Assembly: GCF_050948215.1 (NCBI RefSeq)
Contig: NC_135161.1
Coordinates: forward strand, 4,973,411 to 5,037,410
DNA length: 64,000 nucleotides
From: Halictus rubicundus
Taxonomy: Eukaryota; Arthropoda; Insecta; Hymenoptera; Halictidae
Direction: 5' to 3'
Of this stretch, positions 9,545-20,600 are shown piece by piece; the first letter of the stretch is position 1, and the number at the start of each line of letters is the position of its first letter. Both the position numbers and the translations under genes were made by a program. Below the pieces are notes generated by a model, which was given only the letters and a program-made list of their open reading frames with translations, did no database searches and had not been told where the DNA came from.

Positions 9545-11600
9545 TAATATGCGTGTGTGGCGACATCCGCGTGCGTAGCAAATGAAGTGAGCAACTGCGT
9601 GAAGTGATCAACAAGAATGTGAAGACGCACTGTAGCGAAAGGCGTCACCAAGCAAACATGTGAACAGTTCTTAGCCTAAACATATATTTTATATTTGTAA
9701 CGAGTCCGTTTTCCGCGGATCTCGTACAACGGGTCCTCGCGGCCGGATTTGGCTCGCCGTGCCAAGGTTCGCGGCGGGATACGGGCGGTCGGGAACGGGC
9801 GATCAACAACACGTGTTTCTCATGTATTCTTCACTGTCCCGACGTTCACGTCTCGGTTTACGGCGGTCGCGACTCGGGTTCCGGTCCTCGATCGCTCGGC
9901 GTTCGGGTCGGCACCTCTAGGTAATCTGCACGCGGCGGCGTGTTCGGGTGTTCGCGGATCGCGAAGACACGGCGGAAAACTCCTCGACGATTACTCGCAC
10001 AAACTCGCGGGCTCGTTTCGGTTTTCGGTCTCGCGACTTCGCGTAGAGCGGTTCCGTTGTTTGATCGGGCGGTCGGTATCGGCGGCTAGTGATCTTTACG
10101 AAAACGGTCTATTCACGACGACGGCGGAAATCCAAAGAGGCCGTTTTCCGGCTCGTCTCGCTAGGCGAGGGGTGCGGTGCGGTGCGGTTCGCGGGCGGTT
10201 TTTCCGGTGGCGTCACGCATCCGGTGGTACGGTATCGCATCATAGCGGGTTCCGGTTCCCGCCAAGGTCGGTTCGGCGGTGCGGGGATCGCGGGGGCGTT
10301 CGCGGGTACCGATGGATCTCGGTATCCGTCGGTCGTGTTCGAGTTCGGGGCGCGTACGGCTAGGAACAGGCCTGGCGCGGCCAGGTAACAGATAATAGGT
10401 AACCAACAGATACTTCTACGAACCTTGTAATTATACTTTAACTTTGAATGACGAGACGAATTTACTGTGTCTGTTCGACGCGACGATCGTTCGCAACGCG
10501 ATGCGTTTCTATTTTCCTGAGACGCAGTGCTCAAACTTTACAAATTTGTGTCATACGGACACACGGCGCTTTCCACTCGCCGTCGCTTCTCGCCTACGCG
10601 GCTTGCTCGATGCAAGTTACATACATGTACGAATTAAACACTTTTCCTAACTGATTCATGATTTAAACGATTTTCTAATTCGATGTTAGAACGCGTAGAA
10701 ATTCTATAATTGATATTGACTACTACGCGGTCGCGACCGAGAGTCACGGAGCTTTATAATAATGTTTCGACAGTGCCACGGCGCGGTTTGTGCTCGTGAC
10801 TCCTCGGTTTGAGGCGCGTACGCATTGAGAGCAGGAAGGACGGTTGGCCTATCTCTGCTGAGTCGGTTTGACTCCTCTAATGCGTACCGGGTTTCGTCGA
10901 ACAGACACACTTCGCGAACGCGTGTTGCCCGGACCGCTTCTAGACGTAGAGCGCTGGATCTGCGGCTGGCATCGAGCTACTTCGATCGTTATCGAGTGGG
11001 GATCGATGCGTGCGCAACTCGAAAAGTATCGCGATATCTCGCGGTCCTTCTCTATGTCCGGACTCGCGAGCAACGTAACAGAATGTTGTGGTGGGGTCGA
11101 TATCGCTGCTCGATACACGCGATATTTCGATATGTAACCGACACGGTTACATATTAATGGACGACTGGGTGGTGTTGATGAAACGGTTGGTCGGAGAAGA
11201 GATCAAGAGTAAGAGAGGTTTGGCCGACTGCGTTGGATCCGAAATTTACCGAGGGGAAAATTATCAAGAGAGGGGGGATTTGACTCGGACCAAAAGAGAT
11301 TTAACATACAAACTCATATATATATATATATATATTAAATCAAAATTTTATGTTTGATAGGTTGTCGATTATGCAACAAACAAGTCTTCCAAAAGAAATT
11401 CGTGCGCGTTTAGCTCACAGAGGACTATTTTAAATGATGAATTTATTGTATGCATTTTATGAAAATCAATAAAGTTTTTTGTCAGAAATTATTTTGAAAT
11501 ATTTTATTTTTTATTCTGTAGCGACACACGATGATCCCTCTTATTCCCCTGAACGAACAATGTCGCGTCACTGAATTTTATAGATTTTATATTTACAAAA
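9545..11600. other. GC-rich then AT-rich DNA of unknown origin
   Basis: About 9730-10410 is clearly more GC-rich than its surroundings and open in several frames, with arginine-rich translations that look like composition artefacts. TTGTAACGAG and CTCGTACAA at 9696-9729 form an inverted pair. A TA dinucleotide run is at 11318-11335. No family is recognised. Confidence 0.4.
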
Positions 11601-11605
11601 TGGTA

Positions 11606-11983
11606 TTACCATACTCGTTGCGCGACTCTACAGAAATTTCTTCCTAGCAAAGAATCTATAACGAACCGTGCTTCTTTCATACTAATCTGCTTCACTCGTT
11701 TCGGTTTCGGTTGATCTTCAAATACTCCAGAAATTATAATGTCGAAAATACTGTCGCAAGGGATTCCATCTTTGCCGAACACAGGCAAATACAGTACAAC
11801 ACGCATAAAATTATACACTTCGCTTTCTGTGTATCGAAGCTTTTCATCCGGTCTAGTTTGTTTGCTGAAGTAAGTTCCGTTTCTGAGTTTTGCCGCAGGC
11901 GTAGCGTACGGTTCGGTTTCAGGATTCGTTAAACTTAGTTTATAAATGAGACGAACGTCGTTACTTTGTCGAACGGAAGCCAT
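11606..11983 (-). CDS. Hypothetical protein, 125 aa
   Basis: An ORF that starts at an ATG (MASVRQSNDVRLIYKLSLTN), carries no low-complexity sequence, and has a balanced composition with a hydrophobic segment (FMRVVLYLPVFGKDGIP) and a basic C-terminal half (KPKRVKQISMKEARFV). It has no signal peptide or membrane helix that I can see. I do not recognise the family. It lies between the two arms of the inverted duplication, head to head with the short ORF at 12019-12261. It could be an intact small gene, an exon, or a relic of a mobile element or virus; the sequence does not decide. Confidence 0.35.
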   Translation of the reverse strand: MASVRQSNDVRLIYKLSLTNPETEPYATPAAKLRNGTYFSKQTRPDEKLRYTESEVYNFMRVVLYLPVFGKDGIPCDSIFDIIISGVFEDQPKPKRVKQISMKEARFVIDSLLGRNFCRVAQRVW

Positions 11984-12018
11984 GTCGATCAGGCATTGGT
12001 GGTGGGTGGATTCGATGA

Positions 12019-12261
12019 TTGTTCATCAAGAGCCAACTCAGCGCTCAGAATCTCAAGCTCGAACGATATGCTGGAGATGAACAAATATCATCTATACACG
12101 AAGAGCTTTTAGACTTGCAGCGGAAAGCCTTGCGGCGTATGCCAGGAGATATTGGCAGAATACTCTATTACGGGAAATTTTATAAGATAACATTGTCCGA
12201 TGACCGACTGACTGTTCAAGTGTGTGGCGGATCATACGTCAAACCGGACAATGGCGTTTAA
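12019..12261 (+). pseudogene. Unidentified coding fragment, about 80 codons
   Basis: A non-repetitive frame without an ATG start, preceded by a stop at 12016-12018. It encodes a charged, helix-like part (EELLDLQRKALRRMPGD) followed by a strand-rich part (YYGKFYKITLSDDRLTVQV). The composition looks protein-like. No family is recognised; it is probably the remainder of a larger gene. Confidence 0.3.
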
Positions 12262-13127
12262 ACTATGTACGCCTGTATGGATTATGGAGTAGTGATGACG
12301 GGTTAGTGTTAGACACACTATGTATGTAGTTGTAGGACACGGACGTAACGGGTGTGACACGGAATCCTTGGGGAACTGTAAACTGTTTGTTTGGTGTGCG
12401 CCGTGTACGTTCTGCCGACAAATTCGGTAGCCGTACTGGTGAGATGTGACGTCACTTCGCTGGCGACGCGTGTGCTCGCGCGTTATCGCGAAGACGTAGA
12501 TCGAACCGCACGCGTTAGGCCAAGCGAGGCACACAATTTAACTTCCCGTCATTTTCGATTTCGTGCGTTCTGTGTCATAGAGAAAACTAACGCACTTATA
12601 CGTAATACGCGGAGCAACGGTGCTCGGTGACGACGGACGCGCGGAGCTAGTGTGCTCGGTGACGACGGATACGCGGAGCGGACCGGCCTCGCGATGACGG
12701 AATACGGAACGTCGTTCTTTCGCGGCGGCGCGGCGGAGTACGGAGCGTCGTTCTCTCGCGAACGACGGAGTTAACGGAGCGCCGCTACGGAGCGGTGTCG
12801 CGAACGGGCGGCGGGTCGCGGGGCGAGCGGAGCTCGCGTTACCTTTGTCCTGAGTCGGCTGAGCTCGCGGGGCGCGGTTCGGCTCGTTACCGGATCGGCG
12901 AGACGCCTCGCTTGCCGCCCCCGGCCAACCGCGGTGCGAGTTCGCACGTAACGGCGTAGACCCAGAAACGTACGGCTCGACACCGGCGTCGACGCTCACT
13001 CTCGGGAGTAGCCGACGACTAAGCGCACGAGGCGCGAAGCACGGTCGCGGATCGGAGAACGAAATCGCAGGAATCGGGAAACGGATATCGAGGAGGGGGG
13101 TCGTTTGTCGCGGCGTCGTTATGCTGA
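12262..13127. other. GC-rich segment with short local repeats, no gene
   Basis: From about 12620 the sequence is rich in CG and has two imperfect tandem copies of GTGCTCGGTGACGACGGA and two of GGAGCGTCGTTCT-like words. Long open frames on - are joined from this low-complexity DNA and from the hAT fragment at 13128, and do not represent a protein. Confidence 0.45.
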
Positions 13128-13630
13128 CAACTGCGGTGGATGCAGTACTCTCAAGTGAATTTCGCAGGTTTAAATTTAAACTTGCTTGTAATTGATCCAC
13201 CATGTCTTTGCGTAATTGTTCTTGCAAATTATTAAACTTTAAAGAATGTGTACTATCATAGTGTCTCTTAATATTATATTTTATCAACACAGATATCTTA
13301 TCACCGCATATCAAACAAACAGCAGTTTCATTGATATAAGTAAAAAAGTAATCGTACGTCCAACTATCGATAAACTGCCAATGTTCATTTTCAATTTTAC
13401 TTTACTCGACCGTTATGCGAAGAATATGTTTCCTGGCGCAGTTCAGCGAAGACTGTCGAATACTAGAAAACATAGCCGAGAAGCAACAACAATGTATCGC
13501 AAATCGTGGATGAAGGCCTGCAGGCCACAGCGTCGCAGCGTCGCAGCGCGCCGTACCGGGTCCCGGCGGGCCGCAGTCAGTATGCTACTGGGCCAAATGC
13601 GGCCCGCGGGCCGCATGTTGCTCATCGCTG
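13128..13630 (-). mobile_element. hAT element 5' part, right-arm copy
   Basis: Begins at 13630 (- strand) with CAGCGATGAGCAACATGC and encodes the first part of the same hAT protein (CGDKISVLIKYNIKRHYD, LRKDMVDQLQASL). It stops at the duplication boundary at 13128. The frame is open but truncated. Confidence 0.75.
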
Positions 13631-13895
13631 TCCTAGAGCATCTCTCGTCCACCTTGCGAATTAACGAAGTTCAGTTGATCTCCCTAAATTTCTCGCGAGT
13701 CTCCAGGTTGAACAGTGAGAACTACATAAGTGTTTTTTTGCATTTAGGATAAGTCCATTATTGATTAAAAAAAGATATATATTTTTTATATTTTATTTAT
13801 CAAACTTGTACATATTATTAAAACTACAAATAATTTATTTAAGGTCAATAGGTACATTAAACTAATAAGTACATTAAAATGTTTCAATGTTTCTG

Positions 13896-14438
13896 TTAAT
13901 ATCTAAATCGCTCATACCGACGTTGTATACATTTTCTTATGCGATTTATCAAATAAGTTATAGTAACTTTAAATACACATTTTAAAGTCATTAACAATAT
14001 ATTTTCTGTAGCTAAAAAGCTTTTGACTGTTGATCTTTCTTCGATTTGTTTTCTGTTATTCTGAAAATGCTTCTGATTGGGAACCAGCAGCTCCTTCAGC
14101 TCTCTCTCGGCGACGAATTTATCGGCGTCAGGTGTATCTTCGGTTATACTGCTCTCAGGTACGAATGTACCGTTTTTACGTGATCGCGCCACATATTCGG
14201 CAAGAGTTTCTTTCCATGACTGGCTCATGTTCGGCAAATGTTTACCGTCGACCATCGTGCAATTTACAACTTGTAATTTACACAAAATTTCCAAATAACA
14301 CAAAAGATCCTCGCCGGCGCAGAAGAAGCTTTCCCGATCGATGTCATGGGGCTTCTTTGTTGTTGTCGACTCTTGAGCTGTACCCGAATGGAACACGGGC
14401 AGCAATACCATCAGAGTGTATCCAACGGTAAACTTCAT
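13896..14438 (-). CDS. Orphan signal-peptide protein, copy B (180 aa)
   Basis: Paralogue of the + strand gene at 4907-5383. It has the same signal peptide (MKFTVGYTLMVLLPVF), the same four cysteines and sequons, and the same hydrophobic, basic C-terminus (LINRIRKCIQRRYERFRY). It differs by a longer middle (DADKFVAERELKELLV and NNRKQIEERSTV) that copy A has lost, so B is probably the ancestral form. The function is unknown. A TATAAAA box lies about 72 bp upstream at 14510-14516. It is the only intact gene in the right arm and reads toward the centre of the inverted duplication, like its partner. The long frame and the mainly conservative differences suggest that both were under selection for some time, but this needs substitution counts. 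Confidence 0.65.
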   Translation of the reverse strand: MKFTVGYTLMVLLPVFHSGTAQESTTTKKPHDIDRESFFCAGEDLLCYLEILCKLQVVNCTMVDGKHLPNMSQSWKETLAEYVARSRKNGTFVPESSITEDTPDADKFVAERELKELLVPNQKHFQNNRKQIEERSTVKSFLATENILLMTLKCVFKVTITYLINRIRKCIQRRYERFRY

Positions 14439-14509
14439 TGTTAAATCTTAGTACTTGTTCAAACCACGCAACGTTCAGAACTGTCTGTTGGCCAGTCTCG
14501 AAATGGCTG

Positions 14510-14516
14510 TTTTATA
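14510..14516 (-). promoter_or_regulatory. TATA box of orphan gene, copy B
   Basis: TATAAAACAGCC on the - strand, about 72 bp before the start codon at 14438, with the leader conserved in copy A. The spacing leaves room for a transcription start near 14485. Confidence 0.5.
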
Positions 14517-14615
14517 CTAAATGGCTATGGTTAATTTACTTCCGGTTATCCGACTTTTTTCGTTGCCCAACACCGGACGTTTTTCGCGTATCTCATAGCG
14601 ACTTCCGCCGTTCCA

Positions 14616-17600
14616 GCATTCTCAATATACTGAAATGCTTGATAATATCGATGTGTTGATCTTCCCGCTGTAGCTCGCATCATGTCATTTTACGCCTGAT
14701 TTTATTTCGAGCCGCTCTCCTCGGCGCGAGCCGTTCGCTTCGTTGCGAGCCGCTCGCATCGGTGAGGATAGCTGCTCTCTTCGGTACGAGCCGTTCGCTT
14801 CGTTGCGAGCCGCTCGCATCGGTGAGGATAGCTGCTCTCTTCGGTGCGAGCCGCTCGCATCGGTGCGAGCCGTTCGCTTTGTTGCGAGCCGCTCGCATCG
14901 GTGAGGATAGCTGCTCTCTTCGGTGCGAGCCGTTCGCTTCGTTGCGAGCCGCTCGCATCGGTGAGGATAGCTCGCATCGGTGCGAGCCGTTCGCTTTGTT
15001 GCGAGCCGCTCGCATCGGTGAGGATAGCTGCTCTCTTCGGTGCGAGCCGTTCGCTTCGTTGCGAGCCGCTCGCATCGGTGAGGATAGCTGCTCTCTTCGG
15101 TGCGAGCCGTTCGCTTCGTTGCGAGCCGCTCGCATCGGTGAGGATAGCTGCTCTCTTCGGTGCGAGCCGTTCGCTTCGTTGCGAGCCGCTCGCATCGGTG
15201 AGGATAGCTCGCATCGGTGCGAGCCGTTCGCTTTGTTGCGAGCCGCTCGCATCGGTGAGGATAGCTGCTCTCTTCGGTGCGAGCCGTTCGCTTTGTTGCG
15301 AGCCGCTCGCATCGGTGAGGATAGCTGCTCTCTTCGGTGCGAGCCGTTCGCTTCGTTGCGAGCCGCTCGCATCGGTGAAGATAGCTCGCATCGGTGCGAG
15401 CCGTTCGCTTTGTTGCGAGCCGCTCGCATCGGTGAGGATAGCTGCTCTCTTCGGTGCGAGCCGTTCGCTTCGTTGCGAGCCGCTCGCATCGGTGAGGATA
15501 GCTCGCATCGGTGAGGATAGCTGCTCTCTTCGGTGCGAGCCGTTCGCTTCGTTGCGAGCCGCTCGCATCGGTGAGGATAGGTGCTCTCTTCGGTGCGAGC
15601 CGTTCGCTTCGTTGCGAGCCGCTCGCATCGGTGAGGATAGCTGCTCTCTTCGGTGCGAGCCGTTCGCTTCGTTGCGAGCCGCTCGCATCGGTGAGGATAG
15701 CTGCTCTCTTCGGTGCGAGCCGTTCGCTTCGTTGCGAGCCGCTCGCATCGGTGAGGATAGCTCGCATCGGTGCGAGCCGTTCGCTTTGTTGCGAGCCGCT
15801 CGCATCGGTGAGGATAGCTGCTCTCTTCGGTGCGAGCCGTTCGCTTCGTTGCGAGCCGCTCGCATCGGTGAGGATAGCTCGCATCGGTGCGAGCCGTTCG
15901 CTTTGTTGCGAGCCGCTCGCATCGGTGAGGATAGCTGCTCTCTTCGGTGCGAGCCGTTCGCTTCGTTGCGAGCCGCTCGCATCGGTGAGGATAGCTGCTC
16001 TCTTCGGTGCGAGCCGTTCGCTTCGTTGCGAGCCGCTCGCATCGGTGAGGATAGCTGCTCTCTTCGGTGCGAGCCGTTCGCTTCGTTGCGAGCCGCTCGC
16101 ATCGGTGAGGATAGCTCGCATCGGTGCGAGCCGTTCGCTTTGTTGCGAGCCGCTCGCATCGGTGAGGATAGCTGCTCTCTTCGGTGCGAGCCGTTCGCTT
16201 TGTTGCGAGCCGCTCGCATCGGTGAGGATAGCTGCTCTCTTCGGTGCGAGCCGTTCGCTTCGTTGCGAGCCGCTCGCATCGGTGAAGATAGCTCGCATCG
16301 GTGCGAGCCGTTCGCTTTGTTGCGAGCCGCTCGCATCGGTGAGGATAGCTGCTCTCTTCGGTGCGAGCCGTTCGCTTCGTTGCGAGCCGCTCGCATCGGT
16401 GAGGATAGCTCGCATCGGTGAGGATAGCTGCTCTCTTCGGTGCGAGCCGTTCGCTTCGTTGCGAGCCGCTCGCATCGGTGAGGATAGGTGCTCTCTTCGG
16501 TGCGAGCCGTTCGCTTCGTTGCGAGCCGCTCGCATCGGTGAGGATAGCTGCTCTCTTCGGTGCGAGCCGTTCGCTTCGTTGCGAGCCGCTCGCATCGGTG
16601 AGGATAGCTGCTCTCTTCGGTGCGAGCCGTTCGCTTCGTTGCGAGCCGCTCGCATCGGTGAAGATAGCTCGCATCGGTGCGAGCCGTTCGCTTTGTTGCG
16701 AGCCGCTCGCATCGGTGAGGATAGCTGCTCTCTTCGGTGCGAGCCGTTCGCTTTGTTGCGAGCCGCTCGCATCGGTGAGGATAGCTGCTCTCTTCGGTGC
16801 GAGCCGTTCGCTTCGTTGCGAGCCGCTCGCATCGGTGAAGATAGCTCGCATCGGTGCGAGCCGTTCGCTTTGTTGCGAGCCGCTCGCATCGGTGAGGATA
16901 GCTGCTCTCTTCGGTGCGAGCCGTTCGCTTCGTTGCGAGCCGCTCGCATCGGTGAGGATAGCTCGCATCGGTGAGGATAGCTGCTCTCTTCGGTGCGAGC
17001 CGTTCGCTTCGTTGCGAGCCGCTCGCATCGGTGAGGATAGGTGCTCTCTTCGGTGCGAGCCGTTCGCTTCGTTGCGAGCCGCTCGCATCGGTGAGGATAG
17101 CTCGCATCGGTGAGGATAGCTGCTCTCTTCGGTGCGAGCCGTTCGCTTTGTTGCGAGCCGCTCGCATCGGTGAGGATAGCTGCTCTCTTCGGTGCGAGCC
17201 GTTCGCTTCGTTGCGAGCCGCTCGCATCGGTGAGGATAGCTGCTCTCTTCGGTGCGAGCCGTTCGCTTTGTTGCGAGCCGCTCGCATCGGTGAGGATAGC
17301 TGCTCTCTTCGGTGCGAGCCGTTCGCTTTGTTGCGAGCCGCTCGCATCGGTGAGGATAGGTGCTCTCTTCGGTGCGAGCCGTTCGCTTCGTTGCGAGCCG
17401 CTCGCATCGGTGAGGATAGCTCGCATCGGTGAGGATAGCTGCTCTCTTCGGTGCGAGCCGTTCGCTTTGTTGCGAGCCGCTCGCATCGGTGAGGATAGCT
17501 GCTCTCTTCGGTGCGAGCCGTTCGCTTCGTTGCGAGCCGCTCGCATCGGTGAGGATAGCTGCTCTCTTCGGTGCGAGCCGTTCGCTTTGTTGCGAGCCGC

Positions 17601-20600
17601 TCGCATCGGTGAGGATAGCTGCTCTCTTCGGTGCGAGCCGTTCGCTTCGTTGCGAGCCGCTCGCATCGGTGAAGATAGCTCGCATCGGTGCGAGCCGTTC
17701 GCTTTGTTGCGAGCCGCTCGCATCGGTGAGGATAGCTGCTCTCTTCGGTGCGAGCCGTTCGCTTCGTTGCGAGCCGCTCGCATCGGTGAGGATAGCTGCT
17801 CTCTTCGGTGCGAGCCGTTCGCTTCGTTGCGAGCCGCTCGCATCGGTGAGGATAGCTCGCATCGGTGAGGATAGCTGCTCTCTTCGGTGCGAGCCGTTCG
17901 CTTCGTTGCGAGCCGCTCGCATCGGTGAAGATAGCTCGCATCGGTGCGAGCCGTTCGCTTTGTTGCGAGCCGCTCGCATCGGTGAGGATAGCTGCTCTCT
18001 TCGGTGCGAGCCGTTCGCTTTGTTGCGAGCCGCTCGCATCGGTGAGGATAGCTGCTCTCTTCGGTGCGAGCCGTTCGCTTCGTTGCGAGCCGCTCGCATC
18101 GGTGAAGATAGCTCGCATCGGTGCGAGCCGTTCGCTTTGTTGCGAGCCGCTCGCATCGGTGAGGATAGCTGCTCTCTTCGGTGCGAGCCGTTCGCTTCGT
18201 TGCGAGCCGCTCGCATCGGTGAGGATAGCTCGCATCGGTGAGGATAGCTGCTCTCTTCGGTGCGAGCCGTTCGCTTCGTTGCGAGCCGCTCGCATCGGTG
18301 AGGATAGCTGCTCTCTTCGGTGCGAGCCGTTCGCTTCGTTGCGAGCCGCTCGCATCGGTGAGGATAGCTGCTCTCTTCGGTGCGAGCCGTTCGCTTCGTT
18401 GCGAGCCGCTCGCGTCGGTGAGGATAGGTGCTCTCTTCGGTGCGAGCCGTTCGCTTCGTTGCGAGCCGCTCGCATCGGTGAGGATAGCTCGCATCGGTGA
18501 GGATAGCTGCTCTCTTCGGTGCGAGCCGTTCGCTTCGTTGCGAGCCGCTCGCATCGGTGAGGATAGGTGCTCTCTTCGGTGCGAGCCGTTCGCTTCGTTG
18601 CGAGCCGCTCGCATCGGTGAGGATAGCTGCTCTCTTCGGTGCGAGCCGTTCGCTTCGTTGCGAGCCGCTCGCATCGGTGAGGATAGCTGCTCTCTTCGGT
18701 GCGAGCCGTTCGCTTCGTTGCGAGCCGCTCGCATCGGTGAGGATAGCTGCTCTCTTCGGTGCGAGCCGTTCGCTTCGTTGCGAGCCGCTCGCATCGGTGA
18801 GGATAGCTGCTCTTTTCGGTGCGAGCCGTTCGCTTCGTTGCGAGCCGCTCGCATCGGTGAGGATAGCTCGCATCGGTGCGAGCCGTTCGCTTTGTTGCGA
18901 GCCGCTCGCATCGGTGAGGATAGCTGCTCTCTTCGGTGCGAGCCGTTCGCTTCGTTGCGAGCCCCTCGCATCGGTGCGAGCCGTTCGCTTTGTTGCGAGC
19001 CGCTCGCATCGGTGAGGATAGCTGCTCTCTTCGGTGCGAGCCGTTCGCTTCGTTGCGAGCCGCTCGCATCGGTGAGGATAGCTCGCATCGGTGCGAGCCG
19101 TTCGCTTTGTTGCGAGTCGCTCGCATCGGTGAGGATAGCTGCTCTCTTCGGTGCGAGCCGTTCGCTTCGTTGCGAGCCGCTCGCATCGGTGCGAGCCGTT
19201 CGCTTTGTTGCGAGCCGCTCGCATCGGTGAGGATAGCTCGCATCGGTGCGAGCCGTTCGCTTTGTTGCGAGCCGCTCGCATCGGTGAGGATAGCTGCTCT
19301 CTTCGGTGCGAGCCGTTCGCTTCGTTGCGAGCCCCTCGCATCGGTGCGAGCCGTTCGCTTTGTTGCGAGCCGCTCGCATCGGTGAGGATAGCTGCTCTCT
19401 TCGGTGCGAGCCGTTCGCTTCGTTGCGAGCCGCTCGCATCGGTGAGGATAGCTCGCATCGGTGCGAGCCGTTCGCTTTGTTGCGAGCCGCTCGCATCGGT
19501 GAGGATAGCTCGCATCGGTGCGAGCCGTTCGCTTCGTTGCGAGCCGCTCACATCGGTGAGGATAGCTCGCATCGGTGCGAGCCGTTCGCTTCGTTGCGAG
19601 CCGCTCGCATCGGTGAGGATAGCTCGCATCGGTGCGAGCCGTTCGCTTTGTTGCGAGCCGACCGCATCGGTGAGGATAGCTGCTCTCTTCGGTGCGAGCC
19701 GTTCGCTTTGTTGCGAGCCGCTCGCATCGGTGAGGATAGCTCGCATCGGTGCGAGCCGTTCGCTTTGTTGCGAGCCGACCGCATCGGTGAGGATAGCTGC
19801 TCTCTTCGGTGCGAGCCGTTCGCTTCGTTGCGAGCCGCTCGCATCGGTGAGGATAGCTGCTCTCTTCGGTACGAGCCGTTCGCTTCGTTGCGAGCCGCTC
19901 GCATCGGTGAGGATAGCTGCTCTCTTCGGTGCGAGCCTTTCGCTTCGTTGCGAGCCGCTCGCATCGGTGAGGATAGCTCGCATCGGTGCGAGCCGTTCGC
20001 TTTGTTGCGAGCCGCTCGCATCGGTGAGGATAGCTCGCATCGGTGCGAGCCGTTCGCTTTGTTGTGAGCCGCTCGCATCGGTGAGGATAGCTGCTCTCTT
20101 CGGTGCGAGCCGTTCGCTTCGTTGCGAGCCGCTCGCATCGGTGAGGATAGCTGCTCTCTTCGGTACGAGCCGTTCGCTTCGTTGCGAGCCGCTCGCATCG
20201 GTGCGAGCCGTTCGCTTTGTTGCGAGCCGCTCGCATCGGTGAGGATAGCTCGCATCGGTGCGAGCCGTTCGCTTTGTTGCGAGCCGCTCGCATCGGTGAG
20301 GATAGCTGCTCTCTTCGGTGCGAGCCTTTCGCTTCGTTGCGAGCCGCTCGCATCGGTGAGGATAGCTCGCATCGGTGCGAGCCGTTCGCTTTGTTGCGAG
20401 CCGCTCGCATCGGTGAGGATAGCTCGCATCGGTGCGAGCCGTTCGCTTTGTTGCGAGCCGCTCGCATCGGTGAGGATAGCTCGCATCGGTGCGAGCCGTT
20501 CGCTTTGTTGCGAGCCGCTCGCATCGGTGAGGATAGCTGCTCTCTTCGGTGCGAGCCGTTCGCTTCGTTGCGAGCCGCTCGCATCGGTGCGAGCCGTTCG

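Larger units (their letters stand above)
13128..14590. repeat. Right arm of the inverted duplication, proximal part
   Basis: The reverse complement of the left arm from the hAT break (CTGCATCCACCGC) to the block CCAACACCGGACG. It lacks the 512-bp MITE present in the left arm and so holds the empty site. It carries a small tandem duplication of GCTGCGAC next to that site. Confidence 0.8.

Noticed and set aside
9749..10363. 204-codon ORF on +
   Set aside because: Arginine-rich translation in a GC-rich stretch open in several frames; no domain or homology signs.
12538..13314. 258-codon ORF on -
   Set aside because: A chance fusion of the hAT fragment (up to 13128) with GC-rich low-complexity DNA.
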